From positions 1,337,501-1,401,500 of the forward strand of contig NZ_CANMPJ010000001.1 of the NCBI RefSeq assembly GCF_947499705.1: DNA of 64,000 bases, read 5' to 3'. Positions 35,798 to 45,142 of the stretch are shown piece by piece. The position numbers were made by a program, and so were the translations under genes. The notes beneath the pieces were generated by a model. It did no database searches. It was given only the letters and a program-made list of their open reading frames with translations, and was not told the DNA's origin. Positions within the stretch are counted from its first letter, which is position 1. Each line of letters opens with the position of its first letter. This DNA comes from an uncultured Erythrobacter sp. GTDB lineage: Bacteria; Pseudomonadota; Alphaproteobacteria; Sphingomonadales; Sphingomonadaceae.

Positions 35798-37002
35798 ACG
35801 ATAACGGCGGCTACCTCAGCCGATCTCAGGAATTCGCATTGGCGGTGACGGTCGCGGTCGTCACCGCTAATGCCTATTACATCCATCCCATCATTGGCGA
35901 AGTCGCGCGTGATTTCGGAGTTGGCGAAGCGCAGATCGGCATTGTGCCAGCGCTAAACCAGCTCGCACTGGCGCTCGGCATCTTTTTGCTCCTGCCGCTC
36001 GGCGACCGTTACTCAAACAAGACATTGTGCCTGATCTTCGTCACCTCACAGGCGATCTTCATGCTAGGAATGGCTCTCGCTAAGAGCTTCGCGCTGTTCA
36101 CGCTGGCGTCGACCCTGCTTGGCTTCGTCACCATCGCGCCCTACCTCATTCCCGCATTCGCATCGAAGCGTGTTGCACCTGAGCGATTAGGACAAGTCAC
36201 GGCATCGCTGACTGCTGGGGTGATCTTCGGAATTCTCGTCGCACGCGTTGGTGCGGGCGTCTTGGCTGAGGAGTTCGGCTGGCGCATCGTGTATTGGTGT
36301 GCCTTCGCACTGATGGCGGGTGTCACCCTGTTATTGCCCATCACCATGCGCAGCGAAGCCCGCCAGCCAAAGAGACCGAGCGGCAGCTACACAGCTCTGT
36401 TGAAATCGGTCCTCACGCTGGCAGCACAGAACCGCGATATGCTGATCTCAGCGCTGATCCAGGGTCTGAACTTTGCGACCTTCACCGCAACTTGGCTCGC
36501 CTTGGCCTTGCATTTGACCGGCCCTGAGCTCGGTTACGGCGTCGACACAGTTGGTTACCTTGCCGGGATCGGTGCGATCAGCATCCTTTCCACGCCGCGC
36601 CTGGGGCGATTGGCAGACAAGATCGGTGCGCGCACAGCCAGGATTTCGGCGGCGGCCATACAATTGTTCGGAATTTCACTCCTTTACCCATGCGGGTTCA
36701 ACGTTTGGATGCTGCTGGTTCCGATGGTGCTGGTCAATCTTGTGGGACCAACGATCGATGTCACTGGCAGAATGACTTTCCTCGCGCTCGAGCCTGAGAT
36801 CCGCACCCGGTTAACTACCACCTATATCGTCTTCATGTTTCTCGGCGGCGCGCTCGGTAGTGTCCTCGGCACGGGCATTTACGATTGGGCAGGATGGGCC
36901 GGCACTTGCACTTTGCTGATCGCGATGTCTGGAACGGTGCTTGTTCTGTCGTTGTTCGCACAGCGCCGCTGGAGCGGCAGTTCAAGCGTCAACCGAGCCT
37001 GA
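35794..37002 (+). CDS. MFS transporter
   Basis: The roughly 402-residue protein has about twelve hydrophobic helices and major facilitator features: LPLGDRYSNKTLCLIF after helix 2, and LGRLADKIGARTARI in the equivalent loop of the second half. It resembles the YfiS/YgaY-like efflux group, which often has an N-terminal AYYIHP stretch as seen here. The substrate is unknown. The likely start is a TTG overlapping the TGA of the dehalogenase gene, so the two may be coupled. Confidence 0.85.
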   Translation: MNDNGGYLSRSQEFALAVTVAVVTANAYYIHPIIGEVARDFGVGEAQIGIVPALNQLALALGIFLLLPLGDRYSNKTLCLIFVTSQAIFMLGMALAKSFALFTLASTLLGFVTIAPYLIPAFASKRVAPERLGQVTASLTAGVIFGILVARVGAGVLAEEFGWRIVYWCAFALMAGVTLLLPITMRSEARQPKRPSGSYTALLKSVLTLAAQNRDMLISALIQGLNFATFTATWLALALHLTGPELGYGVDTVGYLAGIGAISILSTPRLGRLADKIGARTARISAAAIQLFGISLLYPCGFNVWMLLVPMVLVNLVGPTIDVTGRMTFLALEPEIRTRLTTTYIVFMFLGGALGSVLGTGIYDWAGWAGTCTLLIAMSGTVLVLSLFAQRRWSGSSSVNRA

Positions 37003-37059
37003 CGTCAGGGAAATCCACGTTTACCCTTTGTTAGCTATGTGCCCTTAGAAATGTCTCTC

Positions 37060-37216
37060 GAAGGCGCTACGGTCGCACCGAATGATGGTTCTTAACGAAG
37101 CGGTCACTCCGGTTAATCCGAAAGTCTTCGATCGTATCACCAGCCTCATCCCCAAGAGGTTGTGTAGAAGGCGCTACGGCTCTTCCGACCGGCCCCCATT
37201 GTGGGCGCTGCTACGG
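37060..37216 (+). repeat. Short direct repeats in a noncoding stretch
   Basis: The 13-base sequence GAAGGCGCTACGG occurs at 37060-37072 and again at 37167-37179. A related GGGCGCTGCTACGG is at 37203-37216, inside a terminator-like hairpin. The 261 bases between the MFS stop and tRNA-Arg hold no convincing protein gene; open frames there run antisense through the tRNA. The stretch could encode a small RNA ending at the hairpin, but no known RNA family is recognised. Confidence 0.4.
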
Positions 37217-37235
37217 ATATGCCGAGCGCCTTTTT
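37203..37235 (+). terminator. Rho-independent terminator
   Basis: A hairpin with outer stem GGCGCT/AGCGCC and an inner CGG/CCG pair is followed directly by TTTTT. It reads forward, 200 bases after the MFS gene, so it may end that transcript or an unrecognised small RNA. Confidence 0.7.
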
Positions 37236-37263
37236 ACGTTGGCGCCTTATGAAAATGGCTGGA

Positions 37264-37340
37264 TGGTGTCCCCGACAGGATTTGAACCTGTGGCCTTCGG
37301 ATTAGGAATCCGACGCTCTATCCAACTGAGCTACGGGGAC
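37264..37340 (-). tRNA. tRNA-Arg (anticodon CCT)
   Basis: On the reverse strand the gene starts GTCCCCG, forms the full cloverleaf and ends CGGGGAC-A followed by an encoded CCA. The acceptor stem pairs perfectly over seven bases. The D-arm contains GCTCAGTTGGATAGAGC, the anticodon stem TCGGA/TCCGA encloses TTCCTAA with anticodon CCT, and the T-arm loop is TTCAAATC. It reads AGG arginine codons. It lies 42 bases downstream of the DUF1178 gene on the same strand. Confidence 0.97.
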
Positions 37341-37382
37341 CCGAGATGCTCAATAGCATCAGCAAGTCACCGATCAATCCAG

Positions 37383-37859
37383 TCAGTTCAAATCTTCGGG
37401 CGGTGCGATTGGGAATGGCAGCGGCGCAACCGGTACACCTTCATCGACGAGTGCCTTGGCCTCTTCGAGACTAGCCTTGCCATGGATCGGTGCCTCGTCG
37501 CGCTCGCCATAGTGCATTTCACGAGACTGGTCGGCGAAACTGTCACCAACATAGGTGCTGTTTTCAAGCGCCTTGGATTGCGCCTTTGCCAGTGCTTTCA
37601 TGGCCTCCTGCACTTCGGCAGGCATTGGCGTGTTGGTTACGGGCTTTGTTTCGCTCTCGGCAGCTGGAGCAGCGACCACGCGTCCAGTATTGCCCTTGAC
37701 CGGGACAGCCGGAGCCATGGGCGCTTTGCCAACTTCAGGCGAACCGCATTCTGGGCACGACACCAGGCCGCGCTCGCGTTGCTCTTCGTAGTCGGTCGAT
37801 GAGCCGAACCAGCCTTCAAAACGGTGGCCTTCGCTGCAGTGAAGATCGAAAACAATCAT
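37383..37859 (-). CDS. DUF1178 family protein
   Basis: The 158-residue protein opens with MIVFDLHCSEGHRFEGWF and has a zinc-ribbon-like pair of cysteine motifs (C8 and the CPEC near residue 36). A Pro/Ala-rich middle follows, and a C-terminal part with MKALAKAQSKALEN and SREMHYGERDEAPIHGKAS. This is the DUF1178 family, found next to grxC and nitrilase genes in alphaproteobacteria; its function is unknown. It starts eight bases after the nitrilase stop. Confidence 0.93.
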   Translation of the reverse strand: MIVFDLHCSEGHRFEGWFGSSTDYEEQRERGLVSCPECGSPEVGKAPMAPAVPVKGNTGRVVAAPAAESETKPVTNTPMPAEVQEAMKALAKAQSKALENSTYVGDSFADQSREMHYGERDEAPIHGKASLEEAKALVDEGVPVAPLPFPIAPPEDLN

Positions 37860-37867
37860 TGCCCGGC

Positions 37868-38695
37868 CTAATTGGGGATTTCCCGCTTGTTGGCAAGGCT
37901 GGGCAGCTGCGCGCGGACCTCTTCGATCCGGGAGAGATCGATGTCGCAGAAGCCCAGTCCGGGTTCGTCACCGCCCATGTCGAGCAGCACTTCGCCCCAC
38001 GGATCGACCACAAGGCTGTGACCGTAGGTTTCGCGCCCATCTTCGTGCTTGCCGACCTGCGCGGCGGCTATGACGAAAGCGCTCGCCTCGATTGCGCGGG
38101 CGCGGAGCATGACGTGCCAGTGGGCTTTGCCGGTTGGCACCGTGAACGCGGCGGGGACGGCGATGGCGTCACATTTGCGCTGGCCGAGCTCCTCGAACAA
38201 AGCTGGGAAACGCAAATCATAGCAGATGGTCATGCCGAGCTTACCTACCGGCGTGTCTCTGACGCTGACCACATGCTGACCGGCTTCATAAGCATTGCTT
38301 TCGCGCCAAGTCTCGCCGTTCGCCAGATCGACGTCGAACATATGCATTTTATCATAGACGGCACAGCGCACCTGCCCCTCAAGACGCCGATCAAAATACA
38401 TGGATCGATTGGCCCATTTGCCGGAAGGAGCCCGGACAGGCTGAGATCCCAAGGCTATGTCGATGCCGAACTCGCCTGCGTAGTTGAACATCCGCTCGGT
38501 GATTTCGCCGGGACCACTGCTTTCGATCCAATCCATTGCCCGCTTGCGATCCTTGTCGATCAGGATCGACATTTCCGGAGTAAACAGGACTTTTGCGCCC
38601 GCGTTCGATGCTTCTTGTGCGGCGTCCTCGATGGCGAACATATTCGCCTCGGGATCAATGCCCGAAGTCATTTGCAGGACAGCAATTTTCGGCAA
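37868..38695 (-). CDS. Nitrilase-superfamily carbon-nitrogen hydrolase
   Basis: The 275-residue enzyme has the nitrilase catalytic triad: glutamate in LFTPEMS (about residue 42), lysine in YDKMHMFDVD (about 110), and cysteine in TICYDLRFP (about 156). It groups with Nit1/omega-amidase-like enzymes that hydrolyse deaminated glutathione or related amides; pairing with glutaredoxin next door fits that, as an inference. The start is TTG with AGGGCG upstream. It lies nine bases after grxC. Confidence 0.92.
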   Translation of the reverse strand: MPKIAVLQMTSGIDPEANMFAIEDAAQEASNAGAKVLFTPEMSILIDKDRKRAMDWIESSGPGEITERMFNYAGEFGIDIALGSQPVRAPSGKWANRSMYFDRRLEGQVRCAVYDKMHMFDVDLANGETWRESNAYEAGQHVVSVRDTPVGKLGMTICYDLRFPALFEELGQRKCDAIAVPAAFTVPTGKAHWHVMLRARAIEASAFVIAAAQVGKHEDGRETYGHSLVVDPWGEVLLDMGGDEPGLGFCDIDLSRIEEVRAQLPSLANKREIPN

Positions 38696-38704
38696 AGGAG
38701 CGCC

Positions 38705-38968
38705 CTACCCTGCCAGCAGGCCGTCAAGCTCGCCGGCTGCTTCAAGCGCGGCGAGATCATCAGAGCCACCTACATGGATTTCGCCAATGAAGATCTGCGG
38801 CACCGTGCGGGCCTGCGGAGCACGCGAAAGCATCTCATCTCGTTTCGGCCCGCCCATCGTAATGTCGTATTCGTTGAATTCGGCACCTTTCGCTTTCAGC
38901 AAATGCTTCGCGCGAACACAGAATGGGCAGGCGAATTTGGTGTAGATGTCGATCGTTGGCGTAGTCAT
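38705..38968 (-). CDS. grxC: Glutaredoxin GrxC
   Basis: The 87-residue thiol oxidoreductase has the dithiol active site CPFC in IYTKFACPFCVRAKHLL, the cis-proline region TVPQIFIG and the GGSDDLAAL glutathione-binding end. It reduces disulfides with glutathione. The ATG at 38968 is chosen; a longer open frame upstream is not family-like. It leads the grxC-nitrilase-DUF1178 operon. Confidence 0.95.
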   Translation of the reverse strand: MTTPTIDIYTKFACPFCVRAKHLLKAKGAEFNEYDITMGGPKRDEMLSRAPQARTVPQIFIGEIHVGGSDDLAALEAAGELDGLLAG

Positions 38969-39023
38969 GTTATCAGTCCCGAAAGGTGATCCAGGGCCGA
39001 TCTGCGCATCGCAGTCCGGGCCC

Positions 39024-39051
39024 CTTGAAAGGAAAATCTCCTGTCCCAAAT
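39024..39051 (+). promoter_or_regulatory. RpoH (sigma-32)-type promoter of hsp20
   Basis: CTTGAA at 39024-39029 and CCCAAAT at 39045-39051 are separated by 15 bases. This fits the heat-shock sigma factor pattern CTTGAA-N(13-16)-CCCATNT with one mismatch. It lies about 120 bases upstream of the small heat-shock gene, which gives a long 5' leader. Confidence 0.7.
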
Positions 39052-39083
39052 AGGGTGTGTCGCAGCGTTCCGCCAGTCCTGGG

Positions 39084-39171
39084 GAATGCACATGCGGCAA
39101 AACCGCAGGCGCTGCATAAGGCAGGTCTGCACACGATGTTCAAATTGCTCAAACAAGAGGATTTGCCAATT
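39084..39171 (+). promoter_or_regulatory. ROSE-like RNA thermometer in hsp20 leader
   Basis: The leader can fold into several hairpins: TGCGG-CAAAA-CCGCA at 39093-39107, and a 3' hairpin at 39141-39165 in which CAAATTGCTC pairs with GAGGATTTG. The latter buries the AAGAGGA ribosome site, contains the TTGCT motif conserved in ROSE elements, and has one unpaired base opposite the ribosome site, the feature that makes ROSE hairpins melt on warming. ROSE elements typically precede small heat-shock genes in alphaproteobacteria. The fold was drawn by eye. Confidence 0.7.
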
Positions 39172-39651
39172 ATGTCACGTCTAGATTTTACCCCTTACCG
39201 CCGCAGTACCGTAGGCTTTGATCGCCTGTTCGACTTGCTTGAGAGTCAGGCTCGCAGCAATTCGGGCGACAATTATCCGCCCTTCAACATCGCGCGCAGT
39301 GGCGAAGACAATTATCGCATCACTCTGGCAGTCGCCGGCTTCCGTCCGGAAGATATCGACATCACCGCACAGCAGAACCTTCTTACCGTCCAAGGCAAGA
39401 AGCGCGACGAAGTCGAAGATGGCTCGGAACTGCTCCATATCGGAATTGCCAATCGCGGTTTTGAGCGCCGATTCGAACTGGCGGACTACGTTCGGGTCGA
39501 AAATGCCGATCTCGCCGATGGTCTTTTGGTGATCGATCTGGTGCGCGAAGTGCCCGAAGCGATGAAGCCGAAGAAGATCGCGGTGAACGGTGCACCAACC
39601 CTGACAGCTGTGCCCGATACCAGCGCTGACAAAGCTTCAGACGCGGCCTAA
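39172..39651 (+). CDS. Small heat-shock protein Hsp20/IbpA
   Basis: The 159-residue ATP-independent chaperone has an N-terminal arm with FDRLFDLLES, an alpha-crystallin domain (about 35-130) starting YPPFNIARSGEDNYRI and including AVAGFRPEDIDI and the GIANRGFERRFELADYV strand-loop. The C-terminal part has the PKKIAVN stretch, which provides the I-x-V type anchor. It matches class A IbpA-type proteins. Expression is probably controlled twice, by the RpoH-type promoter and the ROSE-like leader. Confidence 0.95.
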   Translation: MSRLDFTPYRRSTVGFDRLFDLLESQARSNSGDNYPPFNIARSGEDNYRITLAVAGFRPEDIDITAQQNLLTVQGKKRDEVEDGSELLHIGIANRGFERRFELADYVRVENADLADGLLVIDLVREVPEAMKPKKIAVNGAPTLTAVPDTSADKASDAA

Positions 39652-39681
39652 CTGCCACATTTTCAATCTGTTGAGAAAAGT

Positions 39682-39708
39682 GGGGACGGATCGCATTGAT
39701 CCGTCCCC
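39682..39708 (+). terminator. Strong hairpin after hsp20
   Basis: A perfect 11-bp stem (GGGGACGGATC/GATCCGTCCCC) with a five-base loop lies 30 bases after the hsp20 stop. There is no T-tract, but stem strength and position fit a terminator. Confidence 0.65.
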
Positions 39709-40047
39709 GCGACCATGTAGCCGCCTCGACCGACGCTGATCGTCCGGGTCGCAGAAGACGATCAATACCGGTGCGAGCTCGAAACAGCGCGGCGCAGGTT
39801 GATCTACGCCAGCTTTATACGCTGCTATCACATGGGCGGGTTTATACCCTGCCCCCCTTTAGAAAACCTGTAGACCCGTGCCGCGTAGGGCGAGTTCGCC
39901 ATTATGCGCAAGATTAATTTCAGGTGTTTGTAAAAACACGACAGCTTTTACACTGAATGAGCTTTGATTGCAAAAAATGCACTAGCGAGTCGGTCGTGAA
40001 GGTCAACGAACAAACGACGAGCGGTCATTCGGGCGCTTCAAACGACC
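39709..40047. other. Convergent intergenic region with inverted repeats
   Basis: The region between the hsp20 terminator and the pyrG stop holds no recognisable gene. It contains a hairpin GGGCGGG-TTTATA-CCCTGCCC at 39834-39854 with one bulge. It also holds two competing inverted repeats: GTGTTT-GTAA-AAACAC at 39924-39939, and TGTAAAA/TTTTACA at 39929-39935 with 39946-39952. Short open frames of about 64-73 codons on either strand resemble no known protein. A small RNA or a regulator-binding dyad is possible. Confidence 0.4.
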
Positions 40048-41682
<1,635 letters not shown>

Positions 41683-41755
41683 GGGAGGCGAGCCTTAAGC
41701 TCTGTTTTGGATTCGGGGCAAGCAAATAGGTGTTAAGCTGCTTGCCAATCCACAG

Positions 41756-41775
41756 GCTCGTTCGAATGAACGAGC
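41756..41775 (-). terminator. Hairpin after secG
   Basis: A perfect 8-bp stem (GCTCGTTC/GAACGAGC) with a GAAT/ATTC loop lies seven bases downstream of the secG stop. A second, looser repeat GGCAAGC/GCTTGCC follows at 41717-41746. No T-tract is present, so this may be a terminator or a processing hairpin before pyrG. Confidence 0.45.
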
Positions 41776-41782
41776 GTTGCGC

Positions 41783-42172
41783 TTACTCGGCGAGCGGATC
41801 TTCGTCGCCAGTTGCTTCAGGCGCACCGGCAGGATCGGCCAAGGGATCTTCGCCTGTGGCCGGAACCGGATCAGCCAGCAGATCGCCGGACGCAGCAGGA
41901 GTGGTGCTGCGATCAAGCGTCGAAGAAATGTCGTCTGCGTTGGTCGTGTCGACCGCCACAGCAGCGAGCGCAATCGACAGCGTCACGAATGCGACAGCAA
42001 GCCACTTCGTCGAACGGGTAAGGAAATCTGCTGCACCGCGAGCACCCAAGGCACCGCCGGGACTACCGCCGATGCCGAGCCCCCCACCTTCAGAGCGCTG
42101 CATAAGCACCACGCCGACTAGAGCGGCGGCGACGATTGCCTGAATGACGGTAAGAAAAATGAAGAGCGACAT
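41783..42172 (-). CDS. secG: Preprotein translocase subunit SecG
   Basis: The 129-residue protein has two hydrophobic helices (about 3-22 and 54-74) around the SecG loop VVLMQRSEGGGLGIGGSPGGALGARGAADFLTR, and a long acidic Ala/Pro-rich tail typical of alphaproteobacterial SecG. It is part of the SecYEG channel. The ATG at 42172 is used; the open frame extends to a TTG five codons earlier. It lies downstream of tpiA, the usual tpiA-secG-pyrG order in this class. Confidence 0.93.
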   Translation of the reverse strand: MSLFIFLTVIQAIVAAALVGVVLMQRSEGGGLGIGGSPGGALGARGAADFLTRSTKWLAVAFVTLSIALAAVAVDTTNADDISSTLDRSTTPAASGDLLADPVPATGEDPLADPAGAPEATGDEDPLAE

Positions 42173-42226
42173 GAATTGGGTTCTCAAACTGTGTTGGGTG
42201 CCATGTAGGCGCGAGGCCTTACGGGA

Positions 42227-43000
42227 TCAACTGTCCTCGGTCTCAGCTGCAGCGAGCGCGATGCCCATGAAGCTGTCGGCAGTAAGGCTGGCTCCGCCAA
42301 CAAGCGCCCCGCCCACCTCTGGTGTGGCGAAGATTTCTGCAGCATTCTCAGGCTTTACCGATCCGCCATAGAGGATGCGAATTTCGCTGCCTTGGTCTTC
42401 GCCATACAGCTCTACCAGCAATTCACGGATTTCGCCGTGCATCGCTGCGATATCGGCTCCAGTTGCGGTCTTTCCGGTACCAATGGCCCAGATCGGTTCA
42501 TAGGCGATTGTCAGCTTTTCAGATGCGTCGCCCAATTCCTCGCCAGCTTTGGGCAGCGAAGATTTGAGCTGCTTTTTGACGAACTCAATCGCTTTACCAG
42601 CGTCGCGCGTCTTTTCGCTTTCGCCGCAGCACAGGATCACCCGCAGGCCCGATCCCAGCGCCGTCTCTGCCTTGGCGCGAACGACGGAATCTTTCTCACC
42701 GTGCGCCTGTCGGCGCTCGCTATGTCCAAGAATGACGAATTTTGCCCCGGCATCGGCCAGCATCGCTGCCGAGATATCCCCAGTGTGCGCGCCTTCCGAT
42801 TCGTGGTGGCAATCCTGAGCCCCGACACCGATCTGTTCGGCTTCGCGGTGGATCGGGTGGATCAAAGTGTATGGCGGCGCGATTGCCACCTCCACTTTCA
42901 TGTGACGTTGCGCCGCGCGGTCGATCGCGCGCGCTTCGGACAGCATGGCTCTGGTACCATGCATTTTCCAATTTCCGACAATGTAGGGCCGCTGGGCCAT
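42227..43000 (-). CDS. tpiA: Triosephosphate isomerase
   Basis: The 257-residue TIM barrel interconverts glyceraldehyde-3-phosphate and dihydroxyacetone phosphate. The catalytic residues are visible: lysine in GNWKMHG (K12), histidine in LGHSERR and glutamate in AYEPIWAIGTGKTA. The phosphate loop YGGSVKPENA is also present. The reverse gene is divergent from ppiD across about 185 bases that hold both promoters. Confidence 0.97.
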   Translation of the reverse strand: MAQRPYIVGNWKMHGTRAMLSEARAIDRAAQRHMKVEVAIAPPYTLIHPIHREAEQIGVGAQDCHHESEGAHTGDISAAMLADAGAKFVILGHSERRQAHGEKDSVVRAKAETALGSGLRVILCCGESEKTRDAGKAIEFVKKQLKSSLPKAGEELGDASEKLTIAYEPIWAIGTGKTATGADIAAMHGEIRELLVELYGEDQGSEIRILYGGSVKPENAAEIFATPEVGGALVGGASLTADSFMGIALAAAETEDS

Positions 43001-43185
43001 GCCAATTTCCTGCGAGGTAACGAATCTCGACCCGATGTAGGGTCAGGGGGCGGCGTCCGCTAGCCGAGGAAGCGCTTACAGTCAAAAGGCTTGGCTACCT
43101 GTTGCCGGGAGGTCGCAGGGCCGATAAAGCGCAATCACATTCCAAGGTTGGCTTTGCCACATATTGCGCAGGATTACGCACACCA

Positions 43186-45120
43186 ATGATTTCGGGATTT
43201 CGCAAGTTCTTCCAGTCGAAAATCGGCTTGGCCATCACGTTTCTTTTTATCGGTCTGATCGCACTTGCGTTTGCAGCGAGTGATATCACCGGCAGCACGT
43301 TTGGCGGTGTCTCTGGTGGTGATCGCGTCGCCTTGGTCGGCGATGATCGCATCACCACGTCGGAGCTGACCAGCACAGCCAATTCGGCGTTGCAGCAAGT
43401 GCGCGGCGAGAACCCGACCATCACGATGCCTGCCTTCATCGAACAAGGCGGCTTCGAAGAAGTTCTGAACCAGCTGATCGATCGCTACGCCATCGGCGCT
43501 TACGCCGAAAAGTACGGCCTGCGCGCAGGCGAGAATCTGGTGAACAGCGAAATACTTCAAATCGCCGCGTTCCGCGGGATCGATGGGGAATTTGATCAGC
43601 GGACTTACCAGGCAGCGCTTAGCCGACAGGGTATTTCCGATGCCATCCTTCGCCGCGATCTTTCAGACGGCCTCCTCGCCCAGCAATTGCTGATTCCTGC
43701 CTTCGCCGTGCCGCAGATGCCGGGCAAGGTGGCTCAGCAATATGCGGCGCTAGTACTGGAACGCCGCAAAGGCGAGATTGCCTTGATCCCAAGCGAAGCT
43801 TTTGCTCCGGAAGGTGAGCCGACTGACGCACAACTTGAGGCGTTTTACTCGGAAAACCGCGATCGCTACGTGCTGCCGGAACGTCGGACGATCCGGTTCG
43901 CGACTTTTGGTGCAGACACGCTTGATGCAAGCGTCACGCCCACTCCCGCCGAGATCAAAGCCCGCTACGACGCCGAACCCACGCGCTTCGCTGCGCAAGA
44001 AACGCGCGATGTTTCGTCCTTCTTCGTGCCGACTGAAGATGCTGCAAACGCTATCGTGGCACGCATTCGGGGCGGTCAATCGCTTGAAGCCGCTGCGCAA
44101 GAGGCAGGGTTCAGCGTCACGAGTGTGGAAAACAACACGAAAGCCCAGCTCGCGTCATCAGCAAGTCTCGCCGTTGCGGAGTCGGTATTCAACACGGCAC
44201 GAGGCCAAGTCGCCGATCCCGCACGCAGCGCGCTTGGCTTCTACATCGCCCGTGTGGATAACATCACGCGCACACCGGCTCGCACTCTTGAGCAAGCCAC
44301 TGAAGAACTGAGCGAGCAAATCGAGGGCGAAAAGCGCGCTGCCGCCCTCGCCGATCTGAGCGCCCGGATCGAGGAAGAGGTCGATGGCGGCACCGCCTTG
44401 GCCGAGGTCGCGGATGCCTACAATCTCGAACTGACCACTACCGCACCATTGCTTGCTGATGGCCGAGTGTTCGGGGAACAGGGTGGACAGGCACCGCCTG
44501 TTTTGGCCGCGACAATCGCGACAGCTTTCCAGATGGAAGAAAGCGAACCTCAGCTAGCGGAACTGGTGCCCGGGACGCAGTTCATTGTGTTCGAAGTCGG
44601 GCAGATTACCGAATCTGCCGCTCCGCCGCTTGCTGAAATTCGCGATGAATTGGTCGTCGGATGGCGCTTCTTCGAAGGCAGCAAACTCGCCCGGGAGAGT
44701 GCAGACCGTGTGCTTGATGCAGTACGCGGCGACACCACGCTTAGTGCAGCCCTCGATGGCGAGGACAAACCGTTTCCCGGAATCGAGCGGATCGATCTCG
44801 AACGCCGTCAGCTCATGGCGCAGCAGAACCGCAACATTCCTGCACCGCTCGTGTTACTGTTCAGCATGGCCGAAGGCTCCACCAAGCTGCTGGAAGCACC
44901 GAACGATATTGGCTGGTACATTGTCGATCTCGACGAAATCTCCGCCGAGCCGCTTGCGGATGACAGCCCCATACTGGCTCAAACCCGCCAGCAGCTCGCA
45001 CCGGCATTGATCAACGAATACACCGCCCAGCTGACCGCCGCGATCCGCGCAGAGATCGAGGTTGAAGAGAATGCCGCCGCAATCGAAGCGGTTCGCAAGC
45101 AGCTGTCCGGCGAGATCTGA
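43186..45120 (+). CDS. Peptidylprolyl isomerase PpiD/SurA-like
   Basis: The 644-residue protein has a short cytoplasmic head, one transmembrane helix (LAITFLFIGLIALAFAAS), and a long periplasmic part with the SurA_N-like chaperone domain (LNQLIDRYAIGAYAEKYGLRAG) and a parvulin-type domain around residues 250-370 (FVPTEDAANAIVARIRGGQSLEAAAQEAGF). The strongest parvulin signature is weak, as in E. coli PpiD. It folds outer-membrane and secreted proteins. The ATG at 43186 is chosen by the expected MISGFRKFFQSK N-terminus. trpE starts 22 bases downstream. Confidence 0.9.
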   Translation: MISGFRKFFQSKIGLAITFLFIGLIALAFAASDITGSTFGGVSGGDRVALVGDDRITTSELTSTANSALQQVRGENPTITMPAFIEQGGFEEVLNQLIDRYAIGAYAEKYGLRAGENLVNSEILQIAAFRGIDGEFDQRTYQAALSRQGISDAILRRDLSDGLLAQQLLIPAFAVPQMPGKVAQQYAALVLERRKGEIALIPSEAFAPEGEPTDAQLEAFYSENRDRYVLPERRTIRFATFGADTLDASVTPTPAEIKARYDAEPTRFAAQETRDVSSFFVPTEDAANAIVARIRGGQSLEAAAQEAGFSVTSVENNTKAQLASSASLAVAESVFNTARGQVADPARSALGFYIARVDNITRTPARTLEQATEELSEQIEGEKRAAALADLSARIEEEVDGGTALAEVADAYNLELTTTAPLLADGRVFGEQGGQAPPVLAATIATAFQMEESEPQLAELVPGTQFIVFEVGQITESAAPPLAEIRDELVVGWRFFEGSKLARESADRVLDAVRGDTTLSAALDGEDKPFPGIERIDLERRQLMAQQNRNIPAPLVLLFSMAEGSTKLLEAPNDIGWYIVDLDEISAEPLADDSPILAQTRQQLAPALINEYTAQLTAAIRAEIEVEENAAAIEAVRKQLSGEI

Positions 45121-45142
45121 ACAGGAAAGCTCAACCCCGCGT

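Noticed and set aside
37239..37802. 187-codon forward open frame
   Set aside because: It runs through tRNA-Arg in antisense and across the DUF1178 gene, and its translation has no family character.
39637..39917. Two short open frames of 64 and 73 codons after hsp20
   Set aside because: They overlap the strong terminator hairpin, are arginine-rich and resemble no known protein.
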